This document shows positions 10,100 to 28,493 of a DNA stretch of 28,493 nucleotides, one piece after another. This DNA comes from Reclinomonas americana ATCC 50394 (taxonomy: Eukaryota > Jakobida > Jakobea > Jakobida). The stretch's first letter is position 1, and the number at the start of each line of letters is the position of its first letter. The DNA is taken from assembly GCA_048213135.1 (NCBI GenBank), contig PS015261.1:9145-37637 (forward strand), written 5' to 3'. The notes under the pieces were generated by a model, which did not search any database, was not told the origin of the DNA, and saw only the letters and a program-made list of their open reading frames with translations. Position numbers and translations under genes: made by a program.

Positions 10100-13000
10100 T
10101 TAGTCGTCGAAATCGTCGTCGTCCACAATGTCCTCCTCCATGGCCTCCACCGCAAACGAAGCCACCCCAATCGCCGGCTCGCCACGCCGTTCGCGACCGC
10201 CAAAGATGCGCAGTCGCCCATTATCACTGCCATCCCACAAAATCGACGTCGCCTCCTCCTCGTCGTCGGCACTGACCGCGTCGCGGGCGTGCAGGTACGG
10301 CGACACGCGCTCCCCACTGAAGGCGTACACGTCGCGAAAGAGGGCTGTGTGCGCAAATCAACGAGACGTGGGTGAGCCACAAGAGAAAGACGGGGGCCGG
10401 CCACGAGAAACAATAGACCTGCGTACGGAGTGGGAGGTGCCTGGCGAGTCGAAAACGACGTCGTGGAGCGACGGTTCATCTGATGCAACGCCGGAAACAC
10501 CTCCAGCCGCAGCGCTGTCGTCGAATACATTTGCATAAAGGCTGCACAACGCAAGACAAGTAAGCAGGCGATGGGGGCGGCAGCGACATCCAACAGACGC
10601 ACCCACAGACATTCGCTCCTCGACCACCGACATTTCGCCGGCCCGCTCATTGGCCTCGCGCATTGCGCGAAACAAAATGGGCGCCCCGAACGGTGCAAAC
10701 TCTCGTCGCGGTTGCTGCTGCAGGTGGTGCATCATTCCGTGCGCTGTCACCCCAAACAGCACCTGCTCGGTGAACTCGCGCACGCCCTCCTCCGACTGAC
10801 AGCCAGCAAACAAATGAGTGAGGGACATTGGCCACAAAAGAATACAGGAGAAGGTACGCAACATGGAAATGCGCGCCGCCAATCATGTCGCCGAGCGAGA
10901 AACAGTCCATGGCCTCGGCGTACTCATCAATGTCTTCGCTGAAGCGCGGCGCATGATCGTGCAGCCACACAGTGAGAATGTCGGTGGCCACATGCACGCG
11001 ACTGCGCACGACTTCCGGAATGACCTCCTGTGAGAGACATAGTGAGGATTAAGGGAGGAGAAGGGAACGGCATTCTTGCGCATCTCCTACGGATCCCTAC
11101 TTCTGTTTGCGGCGTGTAACAAGCAGCGCCGTATTGTCTCTCTGCCTGCCTCTCATCCCTTCCATTCTTCGAATGCGACATGTCCTCACCTGTCGTCCCA
11201 TTCTCTTTCTGTATTCTCTTCCGACACTCTCTCGCTTCATATTCTTCCGCCTGCGGGTGCTTGCTTTCACCTTTTGCCACAAGCAGACCCTTCTGTAACT
11301 TGTCTGCCCGCCTCCCTCTTCCCATTCTTTTTCGGTTCTCTCTTCACTCACATCTTTATCTCTCTGCGGGGTGTTCACTGTGCCTCTCATCCCGCTCCAC
11401 TCTCACATCCGCATCCATTCGCTCCTTCATCATATCTACAACAGCGAGTTTCCTTGACTTCTCTTTCTCGCATCACGTATCAGCTGCAAGTCGCATGCTA
11501 TTTCATGCGATTCTGTTTTTCCTCTTTCTCCTGCCCTCCCCCTTCATCTTCTCTCACCCTCCTCTCTCTCTCTCTCCATCCCTTCCCGACTCCTCCCTCC
11601 CTTCCCCCATTTCTCCCCCTCCCTTCCCCCTTCCCCCTTCTCTCCACTCACCTCAGCATCCGCCTCACCCCTCCTATTGTACCCAATCTTGCCGACGGCG
11701 TGAAACGGAGCCAGAAACGTGTCCTTTTTGTACGTGACCGGCGTGCTGATTACGTGCGTCTGCCGCACACTCGCCAACCGCCGCTGCTTCTCCTTTCGCC
11801 GCTGCCGAATCACCGGTACCGCCGGCTGCGTGTGCACGAGGAACTGCAACGAGAAAATCGCCGCCCGACTGTCGCCCTGCGACTCCTCCACAATCCGATC
11901 CAAATCCTCCTCCATGATGCCCTGGCACGGACGATGGTGAACAACAACAACAACAATTACAAAGGAAACAAGCAGGGCAGCGGAAAGACGCAACATGCTC
12001 CCGATCGAGTCGGCCACGAAGTGCCGGCTTGGTGGTGCGTCGCTTGTCGTCGAGCACCGCCACCAGGTGACAATCGAGCACCGAGTATAGCAGCTTGCGC
12101 AGCTGCACCGGCGCCCACAGGCGCAAGCGCACCACGGCAATGAGCGGCGACTGCAGGAGATCGGAGGGGAGGTTGCGCGAGATGCTCTGCCGCGGAGCGC
12201 CGTCCTTGGTGTCGGCCGCCACCTCAAACACCAATGGACAGCGCGTCGTGCCCACAAAATGCATCAGCATCTCCTACAGGCAAGTCAATGAGCGGGCGAC
12301 ACACACGCTCGCGCATCAAGAAAGACAACGCAACATCCAGTCGCCGCTTCTGCGTGACGTCGGCCGTCAGTGGAATGTCGTCAATCAGTACCACACGCCG
12401 CTGACGCCCTCGTGCGGCGGCCGTGGTTGTAATGTCGACAAAATTGGTGGCCCGCTGCAAAAAGTCGTGGAAACGCACCAGGCGCGACTCACTCGAGTCG
12501 AGCAGCTCATTCTCCGCCATCGTTGCATTCGGCGTATCGAGCTGCTCGTACGACACAATCTCCACATCCCTGGCCCCGCACACCGAGCGCAGCAGTGTGG
12601 TCTTGCCGCACCCACTCGGACCGGCCAGCACCAGCGATGGTGGGTGGATGGTGGGGTAGTCAAAGGCGCGAGAGAGCCACTGCTGTATCTCCTCGACTTT
12701 CTTCTTGTGGATGCGGATCTCGCTCTGCCCCAATGGCAAACGAGTGAGGGTGGGAGTGAGGGAAGAGGGAAGAGAGAGAGTGAGAGTGAGAGGAGACGCA
12801 CCTCGGGCACCACTGTCACTTCGTTGGCCCACAGCGATGCAAAACTCGTGCCGCCGCCGGCAGAAGGAGGTGAGAGGGGTGGTGGGGCGGCGGCAGTTCG
12901 TGGTGGGGCAGACTTCCTTGTCGATACTGATGTGGTTGTGGTGGTGGTTGTTGTGGAAGTCGAATCGACGCCGGCAATGCGTGACAACGAACTCAAGCTG

Positions 13001-13513
13001 TTCTGCAGCACCGAGTCGTGCGCCAGTCGCAGATGCCGCCGTTCCCGCCTCTCTATTCTCTCCGTCTCCTTGCTCTCGTGCTTGGCCTGCGCACGCTGCA
13101 TGGCGGCATCCAGCTCCGCCAGATCCAGCTCCTCCATGTCAAAGTCGAATTCGCCAAACTCGCCGCCACTGTCATGAGGTGGTGGTGCGGGCGGGGGAGG
13201 CGGAGGAGGAGGTTGTTTTCTGACAAGAGGGGTGAGAAGAGGGCAGTCGCAGATGAAGCACAGGCTGACACACGCACCTCTGCACCACAGGGCGCGCCAT
13301 TGCAGTGGGAGGCGGCACAGGCAATGGCGACAGCGGCACTCGCTGTCGCTGTTGTTTCATCGCTCTTCGCCTGGTCGCCAGCGACACAGCGTCTTCGTCC
13401 TCGCTGCTCGCCGACTCAATGTCGTCTCCTCGTGGGTGCACTTGTGGGGAGGAGGAGGACGAGGAGTAGGGGGGTGGTGGGGCGGTGGCGGTCGGGCGTC
13501 GGGCGCCGGAGGA
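10100..13513 (-). CDS. RAD17: RAD17 checkpoint clamp loader (AAA+ ATPase)
   Basis: RAD17 with RFC2-5 loads the 9-1-1 clamp at damaged DNA in the nucleus. Exons, in reading order, are 13513-13278, 13219-12802, 12724-12305, 12273-11995, 11921-11652, 11027-10863, 10795-10603, 10541-10419 and 10344-10100, with all phases agreeing. Family marks are RIHKKKVEEIQQWL, Walker A GPSGCGKTT (about 12600-12626), Walker B VVLIDDIP, FHDFLQRATNF, TRCPLVFE, DSRAAIFSLQF and the C-terminal region ILTVWLHDHAPRFSEDIDEY. The protein ends EEDIVDDDDFDD, which resembles the conserved acidic end of RAD17 that contacts 9-1-1. The first in-frame ATG in this block is at 13360. The frame opens upstream to a polypyrimidine tract and an acceptor-like ATAG before 13513, which suggests more 5' exons (14385-15120). 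The 622-bp intron 11028-11651 holds only C/T-rich sequence on the plus strand. Confidence 0.9.
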
Positions 13514-13539
13514 CTATGAAGTGGGAAGGGGAAGGGAGG

Positions 13540-13602
13540 ACAGGGAAGTGAGAGAGGGAAGGGGGGAAAGGAGGGAAGGGAGGGGGAAGGGAGGGGAGGA
13601 GA
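13540..13602 (+). other. G-rich tract, possible G-quadruplex (plus strand)
   Basis: Repeated GGG/GGGG runs separated by one to a few A or GA bases occur at about 13556-13602, enough for a four-stranded fold in DNA. The gene here is on the minus strand, so the transcript carries the C-rich complement, where it serves as the polypyrimidine tract before the acceptor at 13513. The purine-rich stretch 13603-14283 otherwise appears to be intron without a gene. Confidence 0.5.
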
Positions 13603-14071
13603 CGATGAGAGACAACTCAGAATGCAACAAAGACTGAGGGAGAAGGAAGCGGACGACGAAAAGAGAGGAATGCAAAGAGAGCGAAGCAGGTCTGGACGAG
13701 ACTTAGTGGCGCAAAGACGAAGAAGTCAGCCTGAATGACAATCCACAGAGGAGGGGATAGGATGTCAACTCATGGAGAGACTGTGAATGAACAACGTGCA
13801 GAGGCAGAGTAAGACGCTCAAGAGAGAGTGAGAGGCACAAGAGATAAGAAGTGAGTCAAGACTGACATCTCAAAGGGAAAGAGACGCGCATGAAAGAAGC
13901 GGTGACGCTCTTCGTGGCACAGCTCTCTCTGTGTGTGCAAGCGTGAGAGAGAGAGAGATGCACGTGAAACGGAGCAGAGTGAGGGAACTAGTGAGAGCCG
14001 GCGAGCAGGTGAGAGAAAGGAGTGAAGCAGTAGCTGGCGATAGGAACTGCGAAGACTGAATGATAACTCAC

Positions 14072-14107
<36 letters not shown>

Positions 14108-14283
14108 GAGAAAGGAGAGGAGAGGATGCGAACTCAGGCTGCGAAACAGCAGAGGCGGGTGCAGTGACACAAGGGAAGAAGGGAGTCAAACAATGAATGA
14201 CCACTCACAGAGAGAGAGAGAGAGAGACGCAGGAACAGGCAGCGACAGCTCTGAGCGACACTGATCTCGCTCTCTCAGTCTCA

Positions 14284-14303
14284 NNNNNNNNNNNNNNNNN
14301 NNN

Positions 14304-14377
<74 letters not shown>
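14284..14377. repeat. 20-N gap and (CA)37 microsatellite
   Basis: Ns occupy 14284-14303, followed by an uninterrupted CA run at 14304-14377. In the minus-strand transcript it reads (UG)n just after a GTTGCG donor at 14384. Confidence 0.95.
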
Positions 14378-14378
<1 letters not shown>

Positions 14379-14384
14379 CGCAAC

Positions 14385-15120
<736 letters not shown>

Positions 15121-15156
15121 GCGCTGCCTCAGGAGCCACCCGAGTCTGTGGCTCAG

Positions 15157-15367
15157 TCATGTTTTCCTGTCGGTTTCCGGCATATTGCGAACATCTTTCT
15201 TGCGCCACGGCGAGCTCTTGCTCACCAGAACCTTCGATCCTGAGTGCGCAACGGCCTGCTCCTCCCACAGTTGCTCTCGAGCTTGGCAAGCGTTCCCGCT
15301 GCGAGTCGGTGCGCTGCGTTTTCGCCGTTTCTTGCATTTCGGACAAGTGATCGTACGCGCTGCAGAT
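15157..15367 (-). other. Candidate coding exon with CPKC motif and basic stretch
   Basis: After a CTAAC branch-like sequence and the acceptor GCGCAG, the minus strand is open from 15367 to a TGA at 15157. It reads RTITCPKCKKRRKRSAPT, then QAREQLWEEQAVAHSG and SSPWRKKDVRNMPETDRK. The Cys pair and dense Lys/Arg suggest half of a zinc-binding, nucleic-acid-binding module. A second frame over the same bases (LLTVLRLAYQASSAQICSAY) is also open, so the true frame is undecided. I cannot assign it to a gene. Confidence 0.3.
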
Positions 15368-15432
15368 CTGCGCGCTGGAAGCCTGGTACGCCAGCCGCAG
15401 GACCGTTAGGAGCACATGCAGCTCCAGATCTC

Positions 15433-15532
15433 GGTGCAGATCGCAGTTCTCGACTTGTTCGAAGCTCGGAGAGCGAACACAGACACAACAACAGAAATCC
15501 TGCCGCTGCCCTCAAGACTGGAGTTTGTGTTG
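15433..15532 (+). repeat. Third copy of the 3.3-3.7 kb inverted-repeat arm
   Basis: The sequence from CGGTGCAGATCGCAGTTC through GAGAGCGAACAC to GAGTTTGTGTTG matches the left arm at 3302-3400, at about 80% identity by eye. A 19-bp match (CACAGCTGCATGATGATCA) also occurs near both loci, at 3249-3267 and 15580-15598, but on opposite sides of the arm. Confidence 0.7.
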
Positions 15533-16058
15533 CAATTGCTCCGGTAGGACAACAACATCTTTCCTGATCCAAACAGCAACACAGCTGCATGATGATCACC
15601 ATCTCGACTTGCTCGTCGAGTATCGATATCTTGTTTGCCTGTTCATATGCATAGGAATGAATTGTTGTTGTACATGTCACGTGCACAGAACGCTTATCTT
15701 GCGCATGCACGCGTGATCGGTCCGCAACCATGCACCGACTTCGTATCACACGCACGCACTTCTCTGGACAGGCAGTCACGATCGCTGCTCCTGCTGCACA
15801 ATGCGCAATGTATGCATGCGCATGCATGACAAAATCAAAATATTCTCCCCGCAACGTCGACACCTCCTCGCCTCCACCACGCGCCCGCACCATTCCTTCA
15901 CACACACACACCACCACCACAACAACAAACAATTCGAAACCACAGAATCTCCACTGCACGCAGCGGGGAAACGATCGATCGATGTCCCGTTTGTCAGTCA
16001 CCACTCGCACCGATCGATCGCCCAAAGAGAGAGCGCGCACACACACACACCACTCTAC
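15533..16058. promoter_or_regulatory. Interval upstream of the MAP kinase, promoter-like
   Basis: No convincing coding exon is seen here. The interval holds a perfect 16-bp palindrome ATGCATGCGCATGCAT at 15812-15827, an E-box CACGTG at 15678-15683, and two short GATC-rich repeats (ACGATCGATCGATG near 15971, CGATCGATCG near 16011) within 100 bp of the kinase ATG. Their placement suggests control elements for the kinase and perhaps a divergent minus-strand transcript. Function is inferred from position only. Confidence 0.4.
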
Positions 16059-16528
16059 ATGTCTGCACACCATCAACACCACCATCACTATGGTGGCGAT
16101 GGCGGTGGCGGTGGCAGCAGTGGGGCGAGCTTCTACCCGCAGCCCTCCTCTGACATGGAGGATCTCTCTGCCTCCACAGGCTCTGCTGGTGCTGGTGGAG
16201 GAGGAGGAGTGGCAGGTGGAGGTGGTGCAGGTGGCATGTATGCGGGCATGGGAGGCGCGCGACGAGAAGTGCGGCAGATTTTGGGCACCACTTTCGACAT
16301 TGATGGGAGATATATGATTGAGCGTGGATTGTTGCGTTCGCTCTTCTTGTGTGTGTGTGTGCGTGTGCGAGAGAGAGAGAGAGAGTGTGAGAGAGAGAGA
16401 GACAAGAACACGCGCATGACAGATAATCTCTCACTCACTGCAGTCGCTCACAATCTCTCTCACTCTCTCTGACTCTCTCTCTCACTCACTCTCACACTCA
16501 CTGCACTCACTCACTCTCACACACTGCA

Positions 16529-16593
<65 letters not shown>

Positions 16594-19500
16594 TCACTGC
16601 ATTCACTGTTCACACTCACTGCCCTCACTCACTCACTCTCTCCTCTGCTCTTTGCCCTCTTTCTCCTCTCTTACATCACACAGTTTTGTTTCTCTCTGTC
16701 TCTCTCTTTCTCTTTAGAGTTTAGGCGCGTGAGTTATCTTTGTTTGTTGTCTTTTTTTTTTGTTGTCGCTCTCATCGCTGCTCCAGCAATATCACGCTGA
16801 CATGTTCTTCTTGTGTGTGCAGGGGACGCGGGTCGTATGGAACAGGTGCGTTGCTGCTGCTGGATTTCGGATTGTATCTCTGGAGTTCTTTCGCTCTTGT
16901 TTTGTTCCTTATCCTTCCTCTTTATCGCCGTGGTCTTCCTGCTCTCTGCGCTCCTTACCTCTCATTGTGGTCCGTTGCATCTCGCTGTGCTGCATGCTTT
17001 CGCCGTGCGCTCCTTCCCTGTCGCTCCTTCCTCACGCTGCGGACCACCTCTCTCGATGTACTCCGTTCCTCTTGCTTTCTCCTTCGCCCTCATCGTACTC
17101 TCCGCTGAACTGCTTTCCTCCAGCTGTGTTCTATCCCTCTCGCAGTTCTGCATCTCTCTTGCTGTACCCCTTGATCTTGCTGCTCTCCATCTCTCTCGCG
17201 CTGTGCTTCTTTCGCCCGCTGCGCTCCTTCCCTCGTTGTTTTCCATCCCTTCCGCCTGCTCCTCGTCGTGCTTCTCTCCTCCCCCTTTTCCCTTCTCTCC
17301 TCTCCTTCCCCTGTNNNNNNNNNNNNNNNNNNNNNNNNNNNNNNNNNNNNNNNNNNNNNNNNNNNNNNNNNNNNNNNNNNNNNNNNNNNNNNNNNNNNNN
17401 NNNNNNNNNNNNNNNNNNNNNNNNNNNNNNNNNNNNNNNNNNNNNNNNNNNNNNNNNNNNNNNNNNNNNNNNNNNNNNNNNNNNNNNNNNNNNNNNNNNN
17501 NNNNNNNNNNNNNNNNNNNNNNNNNNNNNNNNNNNNNNNNNNNNNNNNNNNNNNNNNNNNNNNNNNNNNNNNNNNNNNNNNNNNNNNNNNNNNNNNNNNN
17601 NNNNNNNNNNNNNNNNNNNNNNNNNNNNNNNNNNNNNNNNNNNNNNNNNNNNNNNNNNNNNNNNNNNNNNNNNNNNNNNNNNNNNNNNNNNNNNNNNNNN
17701 NNNNNNNNNNNNNNNNNNNNNNNNNNNNNNNNNNNNNNNNNNNNNNNNNNNNNNNNNNNNNNNNNNNNNNNNNNNNNNNNNNNNNNNNNNNNNNNNNNNN
17801 NNNNNNNNNNNNNNNNNNNNNCGTCCGTCGTCGTCGTTCTTTCCGTCCCGTCCGTCGTCGCGTCTTCCCTTCCTTCGTTTCTCCTCCTCCCTCCTCGTCC
17901 TCCTCGTCGTCGTCTCTCCCTTCCTTCCTCTCTCTCTCCCTCTCCCCCCCCCCCCCCCCCCCTCACCCCCCTTTTTCTGGCCCACAGTATGCAGAGCACG
18001 GAACCGCGAAACTGGCGAAGTGGTCGCCATCAAAAAGTTCCGCGATGTCTTCAAAGTTCCGTGAAACCCTGCTTTCCCCCCTCATCGTTCCCCTTTCGCC
18101 CGTCTCTCACACCCTTCGCTTCTCTCTCGTCAGAACCTACGACACGCAAAGAAGTTTCTGCGCGAGATCAAGCTGCTGGTGCACTTTCACGGACACGAAA
18201 ATGTTGCGCGCACACATTTGTCAACGATGCCTGCCCATCCCTCTCTCACCGCCTGCGCGCAGATCGTCTCTGTCAAAGACATTGACAAACCGCCGGACCC
18301 GTTCAATTTCAAGGACATTTACGTGGCCATGGATCTGATGGTTTGACGCCGCACAGCAATCTGTGCCTGCCTCTGCGCGTGCCTGACATGCGTGCCCCCT
18401 CCGGCTGCAGCAAACGGATTTGCATCAGGTGCTGCAGAGCTCGTTCCGACTCACCGAGGACCACATTCAGTACTTTATGTACCAGATTTGTCTCGGCTTG
18501 CAGTACATTCACAGCGCCGACGTGTTGCACAGAGACTTGGTGCGTCTCCCTCCCTCCCTCCCCCTCTCCCTTTCTCCTTCTCACTCACGCTCCTTGTGTG
18601 TGCGCCCACCGCAGAAACCAAGCAACATTCTACTCAACGAGACGTGCGATCTGAAGATCTGCGACTTTGGTCTGGCGCGCGGTCGCGGCGTGGGCGAGCA
18701 TCTCACCGAGTACGTGGTTACGCGGTATTACCGGCCGCCGGAGATTCTCATGAAGGATCGCAACTACACCAAGGCGGCGGACGTGTGGTCTGTCGGCTGC
18801 ATCTTTCTGGAAATGTACCACCGCAAGGCGGTCCTCCGAGGCGACGATCGCTACGATCAGGTGCGTGCGCTCTTGTGGAGACGAGTGGAACGCCATTGTT
18901 TTATTCATCCGTTGTTCACAGTTGCGGTTGGTGGTCAACTTTACTGGCTCCCCCGCCGAGGAGGAGTTCAGTGCCGGCGCGAGCGACGAGATGAAGGCCG
19001 AGGTGCGGTCCATGGGCTTCCTTCCACGCAGATCGGTCCGCGACTTGCTGGATCCCTCGGTGCAAATCTCGGACCTCGGTGCGCGAATTGTAGTGCAAGG
19101 GGGCGGGGCATTCATTTTTGTTGTTCCTCACACTCTTCCGTGCCTGTCGCGACAGCGTGTGACTTGATCGAACAGATGCTCCGCTTTGCACCCGGTGATC
19201 GTTGCACGATGGAGCAAGCGCTGCAGCACCCCTACTTTGAGGAACTCTTCGACATGGAGGATCTCGTTGCGTGTGCTGTGTGGGAAAGGCTGTGTCGCTC
19301 TCGATCGCTCGTACGTTGTGTCTGTGGCTCTCCTACTGTGCATTGCTCGACCTCTGCGTGTGTTCGCTGGGCATCGCCTGACAGCCTTCTTATGTGTGAG
19401 TGTCTCGATGGGGGAGTCTTGCGCTTGTGCGTCAGTGTGTCGACTCTGCGTGTGTCTCTCTCGCTGTCTGTGGCACCGTCTCTCGCACAGTGCACTGCTC

Positions 19501-20550
19501 GATCTCTGTGTGCGTTCCCTGGGCATCGCCTGACAGCCTGTTTAAGTATTTGTGTGCTGAGTCTTGCGCTCGATCGCTCGTGCGTCATTGTGTTGCTTCC
19601 TGTCTTCGGCTTCATCTCTCTCTTCGCGTTCTCACTGGGCATCGCCTGACCGCCTCTTTATGTGTGCGTGCGTGTGGTGTTGGACGAATCTTTGTTCTTC
19701 TTCCTCGCTATCACGATTCTCTCATTGGCCGTCACGGCGCCGGTGTCGTGCACTGCAGTGTGGAGGACGTGTGTGCATCTATCTACGTATGTGTGTGTGT
19801 CTCTCTCTCCGTGTGCACATATTAGATACGCGCACCACACAGTTCGTTGTCGCGACAGAGAGGAATGTGGCTCCAGTTTCTTCACTGTTATTATTATCTG
19901 TTCGGTGCTGGGTGCAGGTGTGAGGCGCCTCTCCCTGTCTCCCTCCCTTGTGTTCTCGCGTGTCTTTGCCCTCGGTTGCAGATTCTTTTATTCCGCCGTT
20001 TCGCCGTTGTGTCGACTACTTGCGATTCATCTCTCGCCTTCTGTCCGCATTCGTCTCCAACTCCGTCACTCACCTGTCGCCGCATGTGCACTTGTCCAGG
20101 CGAACGCCCCGCCCTTTGATAATGCCTTTGAGGACGTGGCCGAATCGCAGACGCACTTGCGCGGTCTGTTTCTCGAAGAAATCACCCGCTTCCGCCCCGA
20201 ATTGCCCGACGAAATTCTCAACGCGATGTACACGTTGCGTTTGCATTCGCTTGCCATGTTTCCGTGATCATCTGGGAAACCTCACTTTGGGCGTTTCAAC
20301 AGGGGCGACGTGATACCAACATTCGATCCGATGTGCTTCCCGTCGTTCGAACGTCGGCGACAGGAACGAGAGGGCGAGTTGGCAGTGATGGGTGGTGCCG
20401 CAGAGGTGTGTATCTGTGTTTTGCAAGCATGCTGTCGCACTCTCTCTCTCTCTCTCTCTCTCTCTCGCACTCGCACCCACTGTCTGCAAGCTTGCTTGAC
20501 TCTCCGTCTTCCGTGTGTTCTTGCTTTGTTTGTTCTCTTTCATTTGTCCT

Positions 20551-20594
<44 letters not shown>

Positions 20595-20997
20595 CTCGCA
20601 CACGCTGACTGCAAGCTTACTTGGCTCTCCGTCTTTTGTATGTGCTTGTTTTCTTTCTTTCTTCTCTTTCCTTTGCCCTCTCTTTCTCTCTCCCTCTCTC
20701 TTTCCTTCTCTCATTCCTCGCCCGCAGGCATCACGAATGTTGGGTGCCGAGGTGGCCGCGCAGTTGCACGACTACGCTGTGCCTGGTGGGTGGATGCAAC
20801 AGCCGCCCTACGGTGGTGGCTTCGACGCAGAAGAGGCGTACAGGGCGGCGGCTGCCGCCGGCATTGTGGGTGGTGGAATCGTCTCGGCGGTCGGCCTGGA
20901 CGATGCGGTACAGCCACCGCCAGGTCACCACCTCACATATGTGGCCGACGCCGTACCCGGCACGCCCGGTGACGCGGGTCAGATGGACTGGGAGTGA
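16059..20997 (+). CDS. ERK-type MAP kinase with TEY activation loop, twelve exons
   Basis: A proline-directed Ser/Thr kinase expected to be switched on by dual phosphorylation of Thr and Tyr. Exons: 16059-16330, 16823-16845, 17988-18055, 18134-18202, 18263-18340, 18411-18539, 18615-18860, 18922-19078, 19156-19265, 20100-20233, 20303-20405, 20728-20997; phases close to 552 residues and a TGA stop. The N-terminus is His/Gly-rich. The glycine loop GRGSYGTV is built across a 23-nt exon. Next come VAIKK, FLREIKLLVHFHGHEN, HRDL/KPSNILLN, DFGLAR, LTEYVVTRYYRPPEI (TEY at 18705-18713), DVWSVGC and EQALQHPYFEEL. The usual APE triplet is PPE, and VVTRYYR recalls JNK/NLK more than ERK. After the kinase fold comes a 150-residue tail rich in Ala/Gly/Pro. 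The gap 17315-17821 falls in intron 2, so no exon loss is evident. Intron 1 (16331-16822) is CA/CT-rich. Confidence 0.93.
17315..17821. other. 507-N assembly gap in MAP kinase intron 2
   Basis: Ns only. Flanks are C/T-rich, and exons 2 and 3 join in phase through the conserved V of the glycine loop (GTVCRA), so coding loss here is unlikely. Confidence 0.97.
19290..19665 (+). repeat. Three tandem copies inside MAP kinase intron 9
   Basis: The block GGGCATCGCCTGAC(A/C)GCC recurs near 19369, 19520 and 19637. Each is preceded by a related region of 100-150 bp (CTCGATCGCTCGT, GTGCA(T/C)TGCTCGA). The intron 19266-20099 is 834 bp, much longer than most here. Confidence 0.75.
20438..20590. repeat. 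Paired CT-rich tracts in MAP kinase intron 11
   Basis: Two (CT)n runs (about 20440-20466 and 20553-20587) are each followed by CTGCAAGCTT(G/A)CTTG and CTCTCCGTCTT. This indicates a local duplication of about 120 bp within the intron 20406-20727. Confidence 0.7.
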
Positions 20998-21175
20998 TTC
21001 CAGCAACAACTCCAACATTAAGTATGTGATGTGCTTCCCCCCAAACAACCTGTATGACATAACGATCGACAACAATTCCATCTGTTTTTTCTCTTTCTGT
21101 ATCTCCTTCCCCTCTACTACCATTCTCAACCAAGTGTAAGTGCAAAAAAACACACAATGACAATCAGGACGCTCG

Positions 21176-28493
<7,318 letters not shown>

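Noticed and set aside
10096-10102. AATTAAAA next to the RAD17 stop (minus strand) as a polyadenylation signal
   Set aside because: It overlaps the stop codon itself and nothing else supports the site.
11076-12143. A 355-codon plus-strand frame over the RAD17 introns and exons
   Set aside because: It is Ser/Pro/Leu-rich C/T-tract translation running antisense to firm RAD17 exons.
16430-16740. CA/CT-rich stretch considered as a separate regulatory or RNA gene
   Set aside because: It sits inside intron 1 of the kinase and is simple repeat only.

Overview
The window is nuclear DNA from a GC-rich, intron-dense eukaryote, most likely a unicellular protist; I cannot name the species. It carries spliceosomal GT-AG introns (many 50-130 bp), eukaryote-only genes (RAD17, MAP kinase, NBR1-type autophagy receptor, ubiquitin-like protein, PI3K adaptor-like protein), long GA/CA/GACA microsatellites and six runs of N, most of them beside a microsatellite. 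All gene models were assembled by hand: I chained exons by reading-frame phase, splice signals and remembered family motifs. Exon edges are inferences unless stated otherwise.

Layout, left to right. 1-3156 (minus): partial gene for a membrane protein with a long Ser/Pro-rich N-terminus, one membrane span and an outer domain that runs off the left edge. 3301-3710: a roughly 410-bp inverted-repeat element; a third copy of its arm lies at 15433-15532. 3759-5933 (minus): a secreted GH114-type endo-alpha-1,4-polygalactosaminidase, split by a gap. 6207-6500 (minus): a one-exon ubiquitin-like protein with Gly76 replaced by Pro and a 21-residue tail. 7358-10009 (plus): an NBR1-like selective autophagy receptor (PB1, LIR, FW, UBA). 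10100-13513, perhaps extending to 15120 (minus): the RAD17 checkpoint clamp loader, ending 90 bp from the convergent NBR1-like gene. 15.1-16.06 kb: poorly resolved exons and a promoter-like interval. 16059-20997 (plus): a twelve-exon TEY-type MAP kinase whose model closes in phase at 552 residues. 21176-28493 (minus, 5' end beyond the window): about 21 exons of a protein resembling the p101/p84 regulatory subunits of class IB PI3-kinase, convergent with the MAP kinase.

The two observations most worth a second look are the p101/p84-like gene and the splice donors. About 17 of some 55 modelled introns start with GTTGCG rather than GTRAGT or the other local favourite, GTGCGT. The genes do not form an operon. 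By theme they cover signalling (MAPK, PI3K adaptor), autophagy/ubiquitin (NBR1-like, ubiquitin-like), DNA damage checkpoint (RAD17) and secreted polysaccharide breakdown (GH114); any working link between neighbours is unproven.
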